Assembly (NCBI GenBank): GCA_046152925.1
Contig: JBJXFX010000040.1
Span: 1 to 64,000 of the forward strand
DNA length: 64,000 nucleotides
Direction of reading: 5' to 3'
Source of the DNA: CAMAUF01 sp046152925
Lineage (GTDB): Bacteria; Chloroflexota; Dehalococcoidia; Tepidiformales; Tepidiformaceae
A program made the position numbers and the translations under genes. Shown here one piece after another: positions 55,540 to 63,517 of the stretch (position 1 is the first letter of the stretch; the number at the start of each line of letters is the position of its first letter). The notes under the pieces were generated by a model. That model was not told the origin of the DNA, did not search any database, and saw only the letters and a list, made by a program, of their open reading frames with translations.

Positions 55540-57885
55540 TTAGTGCGAACGCACGATGGCGCTGCACTCGCGTGTGTTCCCCGCTTGGTCCGTGACGCGT
55601 CCGACGAAGCGGAACTGCTTGCCGGAAGCGCCCTTGAGCGTCCACGTCCCGGGCGAGGCGTCTGGCAGCGAGGGGCCGCCCGCTTCAGGCGCGGCACTGA
55701 TGCTGACCATCTGGAGCAGCAGCGGGCCGGCCTCGTTGTCCGTGCCCGTGACGGTCGCGGTCACTGCCGCCGGCGTCCCGTCGCGCGGGACGCTCGTGCG
55801 CGAGAGCTTGATCTTGCAGGTTGGGTCGCGGCGGTCGACCTTGGCGCTGATCGGGAAGCCGGCGGGGGCGTCGGCCGTGTTGCCGGCGGCGTCGACACAG
55901 CGCCAGCGAGCGTCGAGCCCGAGGACCGTACTCATCGCCAGCGTGACCTGCTTCGGGAAGGTGTTCCCGATTTCGGGGCTGCCCGTGTCGGTTTCATCGG
56001 ACGGGATGCCGGAGCCGTCCGCGCCGTCGCTACACGTGAACTTGACGAAGACGGGCCCGCGCACCCACGTGCCCGAGACGTAGGCCTGGCCGGTCGCCTG
56101 GTCGATGACCTCGGCGGTGACGACGGGCTTCGTGGCGTCGACCTGGAATTGGTGCGTGGCCGGGGTCGGGTCCGTATTACCGACGCCGTCCACCGCCGCG
56201 ACCGCGAACGTATAGAGGCCATCAGCCAGCGGCCCCAGCGTGACGGCGCCGTTGGGCCCCGTGTTGCCGCAAGGCACAACCCCGCCCGGCGTGACCTTGC
56301 AAACGAACGAAGCCACCCCCGAACCAGGGACGGGATCGATGCCGAAATACGTGAAGTCCGGCGTCGCGTCGTTGGTCACCGCGGGTGGTGCGATGCCGAT
56401 GGTCGTGTCGGGGACGCCCGTCTCGAAATTCTGCTCCGGGCAGCCGTCCGCGTCCTGGAAGCCGTCGAAGTCCTCAGGGACGAAGTCGCAGGCGTCGGTC
56501 AGGTCGGGGATGGTGTCGTTATCGTCGTCCGGGTCCACGACGTCGGGGATGTCGTCACCGTCGTTGTCTTCGGCTTCGAACGCGCCCACGTCGCACTTCG
56601 TCCCCTGCGGGCGTGCGACGCCGCGCTGGTCGGTCGTCTGCGGATTGCCAAGAGTATCGTCGCAATTCACTGCGAGGTTCGTGAGCTCCGAGCTCGCACC
56701 GAGCGGGCGCACGGGTGTGTCGTCCGGCGCCAGGACGGCGAGGGGCTGGAGGTCGATTGCCCCAGCGGTCTTCACCGTGAAGCCGGAGCACGAATTATCC
56801 GTCGCGACGTTCGTCCCAACGGCGACGATGGGGGTGGCATCACACTGCGCCGTCGCCCCAGAGAAGACCGAGTTGGTCACATTGACCGTGCCCGAGCTGG
56901 AGATGGCGGGGCCGTCGCCGTTATCAGCCACCGTCAAGAAGGTGAGGTCGATGCGACCGGCGCCGCTCGTGCCGCGCGCGAGAAGGATTCCGGACGCGAA
57001 CGCGAAGCACGTTGTCGCGGTGCACGTGCGCGTGTTCGAGGCGACCGTTGTGTTCAGGTAGGCCGACGGCTGCGTACTCAACGACTGGTCCTGAACTGCC
57101 CCGGAAAAGCGGCAGGTGTTGGCCGCGACGCAGCGGAAGACGTTTCCAACAACAGCCGATTCAATCATCCGCATGTCCGCAGGTGATCCGCTGTTGAACA
57201 CCACACCTGAGGCCCGACAGTCCCCGGTTGGTGCGGAGCAGCTGACCTCGTTCGCTTGGACCACCGTCTTGGTCATCCGGAGTTCGACACCGGTGACGAC
57301 TCCAAGCGGTGAGCAGCCGTCGCCCGTGCAGGAAGTCCGGTTCGCCGTGACCATCACGCGCCGAAGGTCAACGAACGATCCTCCAAAACCGCGGATCGCG
57401 GCGCCTGAAGCCTGGCATGAGGTCCCGGTGCATACCGCATTGCCATGTCGCACGGTGAGATCGAAGAGAGAGAGGGTCCTGTTCGAGGAGAGAGTAAAGA
57501 CGCGATGGGTTGCGGTCGCGGGCGCGGCCGCAGCCTCGACAATTGTCGTATCGCGGCCCGCGCCGCGGAAAAACAGCGACACGAGGGCTTGGATACCTTG
57601 ACCGTCGCCCGGCGTCGTCTCCTCGCCGGTGTAGGTCCCGGCGGCGAGATGGATCGTATCGCCGTCCACCGACTGACTGATCGCGTAGACGATCGTCAGG
57701 CAGGGAGCGGCCGGGTTCGAACAGTCGCCGGCGTTGACGCCAGTCGTGGCGACGTAGCGGTCGGTCGCCGCGCGAGCCGTCCCCGGCAGGCCGGCCGCGA
57801 ACGCCGTTATGAGGAAGAGCAACGCGGCGAGCGGCAAAGCTCGTTGAGGTCCACGCGGCGTTTGGATTGGGTGGCTTCTCAACAT
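55540..57885 (-). CDS. Secreted right-handed beta-helix protein with calcium-binding repeats
   Basis: A 781-residue exported protein. After a signal peptide (ALPLAALLFLITAFAAGLPG) comes RYVATTGVNAGDCSNPAAPC, the start of a right-handed parallel beta-helix with Cys-rich turns (about 40-410). An aspartate-rich thrombospondin type-3-like segment (DNDGDDIPDVVDPDDDND) follows, then two Ig-like modules with AVDGVGNTDPTP and DQAGNTRECSA. Such proteins are surface or adhesion factors, or polysaccharide-binding. No catalytic site is evident. ACGAGGAC lies before the ATG. It lies 38 bp upstream of the ABC1 gene. Confidence 0.85.
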   Translation of the reverse strand: MLRSHPIQTPRGPQRALPLAALLFLITAFAAGLPGTARAATDRYVATTGVNAGDCSNPAAPCLTIVYAISQSVDGDTIHLAAGTYTGEETTPGDGQGIQALVSLFFRGAGRDTTIVEAAAAPATATHRVFTLSSNRTLSLFDLTVRHGNAVCTGTSCQASGAAIRGFGGSFVDLRRVMVTANRTSCTGDGCSPLGVVTGVELRMTKTVVQANEVSCSAPTGDCRASGVVFNSGSPADMRMIESAVVGNVFRCVAANTCRFSGAVQDQSLSTQPSAYLNTTVASNTRTCTATTCFAFASGILLARGTSGAGRIDLTFLTVADNGDGPAISSSGTVNVTNSVFSGATAQCDATPIVAVGTNVATDNSCSGFTVKTAGAIDLQPLAVLAPDDTPVRPLGASSELTNLAVNCDDTLGNPQTTDQRGVARPQGTKCDVGAFEAEDNDGDDIPDVVDPDDDNDTIPDLTDACDFVPEDFDGFQDADGCPEQNFETGVPDTTIGIAPPAVTNDATPDFTYFGIDPVPGSGVASFVCKVTPGGVVPCGNTGPNGAVTLGPLADGLYTFAVAAVDGVGNTDPTPATHQFQVDATKPVVTAEVIDQATGQAYVSGTWVRGPVFVKFTCSDGADGSGIPSDETDTGSPEIGNTFPKQVTLAMSTVLGLDARWRCVDAAGNTADAPAGFPISAKVDRRDPTCKIKLSRTSVPRDGTPAAVTATVTGTDNEAGPLLLQMVSISAAPEAGGPSLPDASPGTWTLKGASGKQFRFVGRVTDQAGNTRECSAIVRSH

Positions 57886-58080
57886 GGTGGTCCTCGTGGC
57901 CCCAAGAAGGGGAGTCTGAGCCGCGCACCCGCGGCATGAGGCGAATGCTAGGTCGCTCGACGTGGTCCGCCATCACTCGATCGAGCCATTCTTGCGCTCG
58001 ACCCCCACTATTCTTCGCGGCCAAAGGTCGTCACTCGGGGCCTGCGGGCCTATCCTTGGGCCATCCCAGGAGGCCCAGCC

Positions 58081-58878
58081 ATGTCCGATGCCCTGCTCGT
58101 TGAAAACGACGGCCACGTCCGCTATCTCAAACTCAACCGCCCCGACCGGATGAACGCCCTCAGCGACGAGATCGCCTGGGCGATCGTCGGCGCCGTCGAA
58201 GCCGCGGCCAAAGATGACTCGGTCTGGGTCGTCGCCATCACGGGCGAAGGGCGTGCCTTCTGCTCCGGCCTGGACCTGACCGGATCGGGCGGCAACCACT
58301 CGCCGCTGAGCCCGATGGGCCAACAACTCGACGACCTGCACTGGGTGAGCCGCTTCCCGCTGGGGCTGCGGGCCTGGTGCGACAAGCCGATCGTCGCCGG
58401 GATCAACGGCGTCGCCGTCGGCGCGGGCCTCGCCCTCGCGATGGCCGCCGACATGCGGATCATGAAGCGAAGCGCACGGCTGATGGCTGGCTACCCGCGG
58501 ATCGGCGGCTCGCCCGACGGCGGCCTGAGCTACACGCTCCCGCAGGCGATCGGTTACGAACAGGCGATCCGGTTCCTTTTGGAGAACCGGACGGTGGAGG
58601 GGGACGAAGCGCTGAAGCTGGGCCTCGTCGGCGAGGTCGTCGACGACGACGCCTTCGAGGCGCGCTTCCGCGAGTACGCAACGTCGCTCACGCACCTCTC
58701 GCCGATCACGGCGCGGCTGACGAAGCGCGTCGTCCACCGCGCCACGACCGCCATCGACCTCGAATCCCAGTTCCGCTACGAGCTTGAAAACATCCGCCGC
58801 GCGTTTTCGAGCGAGGACGCGAAAGAGGCGCGCCAGGCCTTCTTCGACAAGCGCGCGCCGGTGTTCAAAGGGAAGTAG
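58081..58878 (+). CDS. Enoyl-CoA hydratase/isomerase family protein
   Basis: A 265-residue crotonase-fold enzyme. VVAITGEGRAFCSGLDLTG is the first oxyanion-hole segment, KPIVAGINGVAVGAGLALAM the second. Position of the general-base Glu is held by GYPRIGGSPDGGLSY, where the usual acid is Asp or absent, so the reaction could be hydration, isomerisation or other acyl-CoA chemistry. CCAGGAGG upstream sets the ATG. Divergent from the beta-helix protein gene. Confidence 0.92.
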   Translation: MSDALLVENDGHVRYLKLNRPDRMNALSDEIAWAIVGAVEAAAKDDSVWVVAITGEGRAFCSGLDLTGSGGNHSPLSPMGQQLDDLHWVSRFPLGLRAWCDKPIVAGINGVAVGAGLALAMAADMRIMKRSARLMAGYPRIGGSPDGGLSYTLPQAIGYEQAIRFLLENRTVEGDEALKLGLVGEVVDDDAFEARFREYATSLTHLSPITARLTKRVVHRATTAIDLESQFRYELENIRRAFSSEDAKEARQAFFDKRAPVFKGK

Positions 58879-58881
58879 CGG

Positions 58882-59757
58882 TCAGCCGAGCTGCGCCCCG
58901 GCGGCCGTGATGATCCGTTGGAGTTCGAGCCCGCGCTGGACATCGGCGATGGGCTCCAGCTCGCCCCTGATGACGGCGGCGAACTCGCGGTAGAGCGTCG
59001 CGAAATCGGTGGGCGAGGCCGTGGCGGCGCAGTCGACCTTTGCCACGCCGCGGCGGCCAAAGACCTCGGCGCCCGCGGTGTGCATGGCGACCTTCGCGGT
59101 GGCGCAAAACGAGGCCTCGCTATGGGCGCCGCCGGCGTGCTCGAGCGCGAGGCCGACCCAGCCGTGGCGGTCGCCGTGGGCGGCGACGCGTTCGACCGGC
59201 CCGAGGGTCGCTTCGAGCAGGTCGATGACGTGGGGGCCGAGGTCGAGCAGCGGGCCGCGTTCGAGCCGCCAGGGCGTCGCGAACGGGCTCCCCGGGAGAA
59301 ATCCGCCACCGGCGAAGACCGCCCGCCCGCCGATGGGCTCGAGGGCGCGCGCCTCCGCGACGAACTGGCGGACGGCCGCCGAAAACCGCCAGGTGAGCAC
59401 GAGCATGTTCGGGACGCGCGCATCCGTCACCACGCGGGCGAGGCGTTCGGCCTCGGGGAGCGTGGCCGCGAGCGGCTTTTCGAGGAGAAGCGCCTTGCCG
59501 GCCTCGGCAGCGGCGACGGCGAGCGCCGGCTGGACATCTGGCGGGACGGAGCAGACGACGGCGTCGCAGGCGCGGAGGAAGGCGCCGTACTCGGTGAACG
59601 GGGTCGCGTTATGGCGAGTGGCGAGCTCCGCGGCCGCTTCGGGCCGTCGCGCCCAGACGGCGGCGAGCTGGAACTCGGGCGCGGCGGCAATGGACGGCGC
59701 ATGCACCATCTGCGCCCAGGGCCCCGCGCCGGCGAGGCCGATGCGGATGGGTGTCAC
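58882..59757 (-). CDS. Gfo/Idh/MocA-family oxidoreductase
   Basis: A 291-residue NAD(P)-dependent oxidoreductase. PIRIGLAGAGPWAQMVHAPSI is the Rossmann motif, LLLEKPLAATL the family EKP signature, and LLDLGPHVIDLLEATLG carries the active-site D and H. Substrates are usually sugars, inositols or bile pigments; this one is unknown. The GTG start overlaps the stop of the upstream nitroreductase as GTGA, so translation is coupled. Confidence 0.9.
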   Translation of the reverse strand: MTPIRIGLAGAGPWAQMVHAPSIAAAPEFQLAAVWARRPEAAAELATRHNATPFTEYGAFLRACDAVVCSVPPDVQPALAVAAAEAGKALLLEKPLAATLPEAERLARVVTDARVPNMLVLTWRFSAAVRQFVAEARALEPIGGRAVFAGGGFLPGSPFATPWRLERGPLLDLGPHVIDLLEATLGPVERVAAHGDRHGWVGLALEHAGGAHSEASFCATAKVAMHTAGAEVFGRRGVAKVDCAATASPTDFATLYREFAAVIRGELEPIADVQRGLELQRIITAAGAQLG

Positions 59758-60383
59758 GCCCACGGCACCTTCTGGCCCCACGTCCCCCACGAGCTCACCT
59801 CCGCCGCCGGGCGGCGGTCGGTGGGGCCGAAACGGCCCCGCGGATACCCCAGCGGGATGCAGAAATGGAACTGGATCTCCTCGGGGATGCCGAACATCGC
59901 GTTGAAGCGGTCCATCACCTTCGGATGCAGCGTCGTCGGGACGCTCCCGATGCCGAGGGCGCGCGCCGCGAGCATCAGGTTCTGGGCGCACGTCACCACC
60001 GAGTTCGGGTGGCCGGACTTTGTGCTGAGGACGAAGACGACGCAGGGCGCCTCACCGATCTCGTTGGCGAGGCGCATCGCGGACTGGGAGACCTTGCGGT
60101 CGGCGGGGATGTCCTCGGGCTTGGTCCAGCCCTCGATGTCGCGGCGCTTCGCCCACCAGGCTTCGTGGTAAAGCTTGCCGAACTCGCGGATCTGGGCTCT
60201 GTCGGTGAGCACGAGAAAGCGCGTCGGCTGGACGTTGCCGCCGCTTGGCGCCTTGACTGCGGACTCAAGGATCAGCTCGATATCTCCCACCGGGATCGGG
60301 TCGGGCTTGAGGCGACGGATCGAGCGTTGGCTGAAGATGGCTTCGCCGAGCGGCATCGCGAGGCGGGAGGGATCGATGGTCAT
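59754..60383 (-). CDS. Nitroreductase-family flavoprotein
   Basis: A 209-residue FMN protein. FSQRSIRRLKPDPIP begins the FMN site, SAVKAPSGGNVQPTRFLVL continues it, and NLMLAARALGIGSVPTTLHP and PLGYPRGRFGPTDRRP finish the fold. Activities include reduction of nitro groups, quinones or dehalogenation. GAGGAGAA lies before the ATG at 60383. Coupled to the Gfo/Idh gene downstream. Confidence 0.9.
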   Translation of the reverse strand: MTIDPSRLAMPLGEAIFSQRSIRRLKPDPIPVGDIELILESAVKAPSGGNVQPTRFLVLTDRAQIREFGKLYHEAWWAKRRDIEGWTKPEDIPADRKVSQSAMRLANEIGEAPCVVFVLSTKSGHPNSVVTCAQNLMLAARALGIGSVPTTLHPKVMDRFNAMFGIPEEIQFHFCIPLGYPRGRFGPTDRRPAAEVSSWGTWGQKVPWA

Positions 60384-60396
60384 GGTCGGGTTCTCC

Positions 60397-60814
60397 TCAG
60401 AGGCATGGCCGCACGATAGCAGCTTTCGCACTCCGGAGACCACGAAAATGGCGTTCGTTGAAGGTCAGGAGGGTGTCGACGCCGGCTTCTTCGGCGGCGG
60501 CAAGGATGAGGGCGTCGTAGATCTGTCCGCCCTGGACGCCTTCCGCCGGCGCGCGGGCGATTGCGGAGAGGTAACCCTGAGGCGAGAGGACGTGCACCGA
60601 CGTTGCGCGCGCGGACCAGCGCTCGAGGAGGTGCGCAGCGACCGCCGGGGACACGCGCAGCGGCGGCGGCATACGCCTCCGCCAAGGCGTGAGCCACGAG
60701 GAGCAACCGCTCGCCGCCTCCGAGTCGCCGGTCCAGTTCTGCCGCAATCTCGGCTCGATGCATATGTGAGGGAAGGCAAGCCGGGACCAGCGCGCTCGTG
60801 TCGAGGGTGAACAA
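60397..60814 (-). pseudogene. VapC-like PIN-domain toxin, frameshifted
   Basis: The 5' part, from a TTG at 60814, reads LDTSALVPACLP, then LVAHALAEAY (first Asp and Glu of the PIN site). A second frame holds PPPLRVSPAVAAHLLERW, QIYDALILAAAEEAG and DTLLTFNERHF (remaining acids) and ends at 60397. The family normally has about six residues between EAY and PPPLRVSP; these are lost with a frame change, so no whole PIN domain can be made. Confidence 0.75.
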
Positions 60815-60820
60815 GGCTGC

Positions 60821-61006
60821 TTACCGGTGAGTCTCGGCAAGCACTCGCTCGACCATCTCGGTACTCACCGGCGGGAGCTCGCGATCAGAGACCAGTTTGG
60901 GCCACAGGCCAGAGTCATCGACACGGTACGCCGCATCCCCAGCCGGCTCCCGAGGAAGGGGCGGCACGTGCGGTTCTCTCCTGCCGACTGCTCGCGGGTT
61001 CGCCAT
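60821..61006 (-). CDS. VapB-like small antitoxin candidate
   Basis: A 61-residue protein immediately upstream of the broken PIN gene (stop to start 6 bp), the normal place for VapB. It is Pro/Arg-rich at the start and ends SDRELPPVSTEMVERVLAETHR-like helix; no standard DNA-binding fold is visible, so it might be the C-terminal toxin-binding part alone. TATACT lies 6 nt before the ATG. Confidence 0.5.
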   Translation of the reverse strand: MANPRAVGRREPHVPPLPREPAGDAAYRVDDSGLWPKLVSDRELPPVSTEMVERVLAETHR

Positions 61007-61012
61007 GTGCCA

Positions 61013-61018
61013 AGTATA
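61013..61018 (-). promoter_or_regulatory. Putative -10 box (TATACT), leaderless start
   Basis: On the minus strand TATACT is followed by TGGCAC and the ATG at 61006; it is the closest match to TATAAT among these sites. Confidence 0.6.
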
Positions 61019-61042
61019 GCCGGAAACGATGTCCGCCCGCGC

Positions 61043-61318
61043 CTACGCGCCGACCACCACGTTCCAGGGCTTTATCCTCCAACCGGTCACCAGGCCGTTC
61101 TTCACGTACGGGTCGCTGGCGATGAACGCCTCGATGGCTGCCGGCGAATCCGCCTTGAAGATGAACACCGCGCTATCGACCGGGTCGCCCGCGGCGCCGG
61201 CCATCACGAGCCCGCCTTCCGCATGGAGGGCGCGGGCGTTGCCGAGGTGCTCGGCGCGATGCGGCTCACGCTTCGTGAGGATGTCGGGGACGTAGTCGTA
61301 GAAGAGCAAGTAGTACAT
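61043..61318 (-). CDS. YciI-family protein
   Basis: A 91-residue dimeric alpha/beta-barrel protein. YYLLFYDYVPDILTKREPHR gives the N-terminal strand with a conserved Asp, AEHLGNARALHAEGGLVMAG the helix with the family His, and ASDPYVKNGLVTGWRIKPWN the C-terminal motif. Functions of YciI proteins are mostly unknown; some are chlorohydrolytic or cofactor-linked. TAGGCT lies 6 nt before the ATG. Confidence 0.9.
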   Translation of the reverse strand: MYYLLFYDYVPDILTKREPHRAEHLGNARALHAEGGLVMAGAAGDPVDSAVFIFKADSPAAIEAFIASDPYVKNGLVTGWRIKPWNVVVGA

Positions 61319-61324
61319 GTGCCG

Positions 61325-61330
61325 AGCCTA
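61325..61330 (-). promoter_or_regulatory. Putative -10 box (TAGGCT), leaderless YciI start
   Basis: On the minus strand TAGGCT is followed by CGGCAC and the ATG at 61318. It overlaps the end of the upstream hydrolase gene. Confidence 0.6.
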
Positions 61331-62113
61331 CGCCAGCGGCGCGCGAAGGGCACCATGGCGGCAGGCTGGCGGCGTCAACACCTGATCGCGGATCCAACGC
61401 GCGACCATTTTGGGGCGCTCAATCGGCAATTGATGCGTCCCGGTCGGGGCGATGTGGACGGGCCAGCCGCGTTCCTGGGCAAGGGCGAGGACGCGGTCGA
61501 GGCGGGCCGATGGGTCGCGGCCGCCGTGGAGCGCGGCGATCGGGAGGTGCACGGCGTCCGCCAAGCGTGGCACGTGGTCGCCAAAAACGATGCGGTTGAT
61601 CGAATCGTGGCCCTGCCGGGTGTGTTGAAACGCGGCGATCATGTGGTCAGTCGGCTGGAGCGGTACGAACGCGCGCCCAACTGGAGACCAGAAGCGCCGC
61701 AAGCCGTAGACCGTCCGGCAGCCGATGCCGTGGGAGAGCTTGTCGTTCGCCAAGACCGTCTTGTGGAGCAGTCCGCGCTTGTGGAGGTGGGAGAGGCCAT
61801 CCTCGCGATCGGCATAGACGGGCAAGCCCACAAGGCCGAGGCCCGCCGGGCAGACATCGAGCTGCGTGATGAGGTCGAGCGCGACGATCGCGCCCATGGA
61901 ATGGCCGACGATGTGCGTCGGCGCGAACGCCTGCGCCACCGGCAGGACGTGCGCGACCATCCGCTCGAGGGTCGGGTGGTCGTCTGGGCCGGAGCCGTGA
62001 CCGAGGAGGTCTGGCGCACGGAGGTCGCAGTCGGCGTCGAGCTCGGCCGCCACTTGCCGCCAGGCAACGCCGCCGGACATGAACCCATGCAAGAGCAGGA
62101 CGCGAGGACGCAT
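61328..62113 (-). CDS. Alpha/beta hydrolase
   Basis: A 261-residue alpha/beta hydrolase. LLLHGFMSGGVAWRQV is the oxyanion segment, IVGHSMGAIVALDL the nucleophile elbow (Ser), and APTGTHQLPIERPKMVARW carries the His near the end. Similar to MenH/haloalkane dehalogenase-like esterases; substrate unknown. TAAGCT lies 6 nt before the ATG, with no Shine-Dalgarno. Confidence 0.9.
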   Translation of the reverse strand: MRPRVLLLHGFMSGGVAWRQVAAELDADCDLRAPDLLGHGSGPDDHPTLERMVAHVLPVAQAFAPTHIVGHSMGAIVALDLITQLDVCPAGLGLVGLPVYADREDGLSHLHKRGLLHKTVLANDKLSHGIGCRTVYGLRRFWSPVGRAFVPLQPTDHMIAAFQHTRQGHDSINRIVFGDHVPRLADAVHLPIAALHGGRDPSARLDRVLALAQERGWPVHIAPTGTHQLPIERPKMVARWIRDQVLTPPACRHGALRAPLA

Positions 62114-62119
62114 TTCCCT

Positions 62120-62125
62120 AGCTTA
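62120..62125 (-). promoter_or_regulatory. Putative -10 box (TAAGCT), leaderless hydrolase start
   Basis: On the minus strand TAAGCT is followed by AGGGAA and the ATG at 62113. AGGGAA might instead act as a poor, too-close Shine-Dalgarno. Confidence 0.5.
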
Positions 62126-62130
62126 GGGCC

Positions 62131-62973
62131 TTACGCCGGACGAGCGAGGAAGACCGCCCCGGTGCAGCCCGGCCCCGTGTGTGCGCCCACGGCCGGGCCG
62201 ATCACGTACTGCATGACCTCAGCCTCCGGGGCAAGCTCGCGGACGGCGCGTTCGAGCTCGGCGGCCAGGGCATCCGCGTCGCCGTTCGAAATGCCGATGC
62301 GCCAGCGCTTGCCCGGATTGGCCTCGAAGGCGGCGCGGACGCGCGCCGTGATCGCGGCAAGCGCCTCCTCGACCGTCCCGGCCTGGCCGATGGGGCGAAC
62401 CTGGCCCTCCGCGGCGGCAAGGATCGGGACGGCCCCGCCGCCCCCCGCTTCACGCATTCTACCCCCGGCACGGAGGAGTTCGGCGCCGCGCACGATGAAC
62501 ACGTTGCCCGCGTCGGCGGCGGCTCGCTTTGCCACAGCCTCGGCGGCTTCGATGGAGGCGCCCGAGGCGAGCGCCTCCATCGCCTCCCAGGCGGCGAGGC
62601 CCTCGACGAAGGACGCTTGGCCCGTGTCGATCAGATGCACCGGGATGGGCGCCAGTTCGGCCGCGACCCGCGCGCTATTCAACGTGCCGCTGAAGCTCGC
62701 GCCAATGTGGATCGAGACGATGCGCTCCGCGCTGGCCGCGGCGGCCGCTTCGTATGCCTCAAGGAAGCGGCCGGGCGACGGCTGGCTTGTGCTCGGTTTA
62801 GCGCCCGCGCGCAGGCGGGCATAGAAGGTCGGCGCGTCGAGGTCGACGTTTTCGAGGTACTCCACGCCATCCAAGACTACCGTCAGCGGGACGACCGTCG
62901 CGCCAAAGCGTCGGACGACCTCTTCCGGGAGATAACATGCGGAATCCAGGACAACCGCAGTTTTTGAGATCAC
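62131..62973 (-). CDS. DegV-family fatty-acid-binding protein
   Basis: A 280-residue DegV protein. TAVVLDSACYLPEEVVRRFGATVVPLTV is the N-terminal signature, TSQPSPGRFLEAYE the loop with the ligand-binding Ser, and IVSIHIGASFSGTLNSARVAAE the next conserved block. DegV/FakB-like proteins bind a fatty acid and present it to a fatty acid kinase. No fakA gene is here. GGAGCAGGAG lies before the GTG start. Confidence 0.93.
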   Translation of the reverse strand: MISKTAVVLDSACYLPEEVVRRFGATVVPLTVVLDGVEYLENVDLDAPTFYARLRAGAKPSTSQPSPGRFLEAYEAAAAASAERIVSIHIGASFSGTLNSARVAAELAPIPVHLIDTGQASFVEGLAAWEAMEALASGASIEAAEAVAKRAAADAGNVFIVRGAELLRAGGRMREAGGGGAVPILAAAEGQVRPIGQAGTVEEALAAITARVRAAFEANPGKRWRIGISNGDADALAAELERAVRELAPEAEVMQYVIGPAVGAHTGPGCTGAVFLARPA

Positions 62974-63006
62974 GAGCGTCCGCTCCTGCTCCGGGACGAT
63001 TCATCC

Positions 63007-63495
63007 CTACGAGTTTGCATAGGACTGCGCCGCGCTGCTCACGCCACCGATCGCGCCGGTCACTTGCTCTTTGGTCAGCGCCTGGAAGGTCCCGCGGGCG
63101 CTGACGCAGACGCGGCCCTTCGCATCGCGGACCTCACCCACCGCCGTGAGGTCCGCACCGTCATGGGATTCGATCCGGCAGACGACGCGATGGGGCTGGC
63201 CGACCCAGACGGGCCGCTGGAAGGTCAACGTCAGCTCGCGGGTGACGCCGAAGCGGTGGGCGATGGCGATGATCACCCAGGCCATGCCCTCGTCGATCAG
63301 CGCGCTGGAGAACCCGCCGTGGGCGAACATCGGCGCGCTCGAGTGGAAGGGCTGGGGCGTGACGTCCGCCTCGACGTGGCCAGCCTCCGCATCGAGATAG
63401 AATGGGATGCCGAGGCCGCGCGGGTTTTTCGGCTCGCAGACGAAGCAATTCGTCCCGAAGTCCCACTGTTCGTTGTCGAGTAGAACGCGCGTCAT
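63007..63495 (-). CDS. PaaI-family hotdog-fold thioesterase
   Basis: A 162-residue hotdog protein. NCFVCEPKNPRGLGIPFYLD starts it, APMFAHGGFSSALIDEGMAW has the HGG...E active-site arrangement, and LTLTFQRPVWVGQPHRVVCRI forms the long strands. It should cleave acyl-CoA thioesters and release CoA. The ATG at 63495 has GCGGAG upstream. It lies 22 bp downstream of the phosphatase gene. Confidence 0.9.
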   Translation of the reverse strand: MTRVLLDNEQWDFGTNCFVCEPKNPRGLGIPFYLDAEAGHVEADVTPQPFHSSAPMFAHGGFSSALIDEGMAWVIIAIAHRFGVTRELTLTFQRPVWVGQPHRVVCRIESHDGADLTAVGEVRDAKGRVCVSARGTFQALTKEQVTGAIGGVSSAAQSYANS

Positions 63496-63517
63496 CGGCC
63501 GCTCCGCTGGTGACAGA

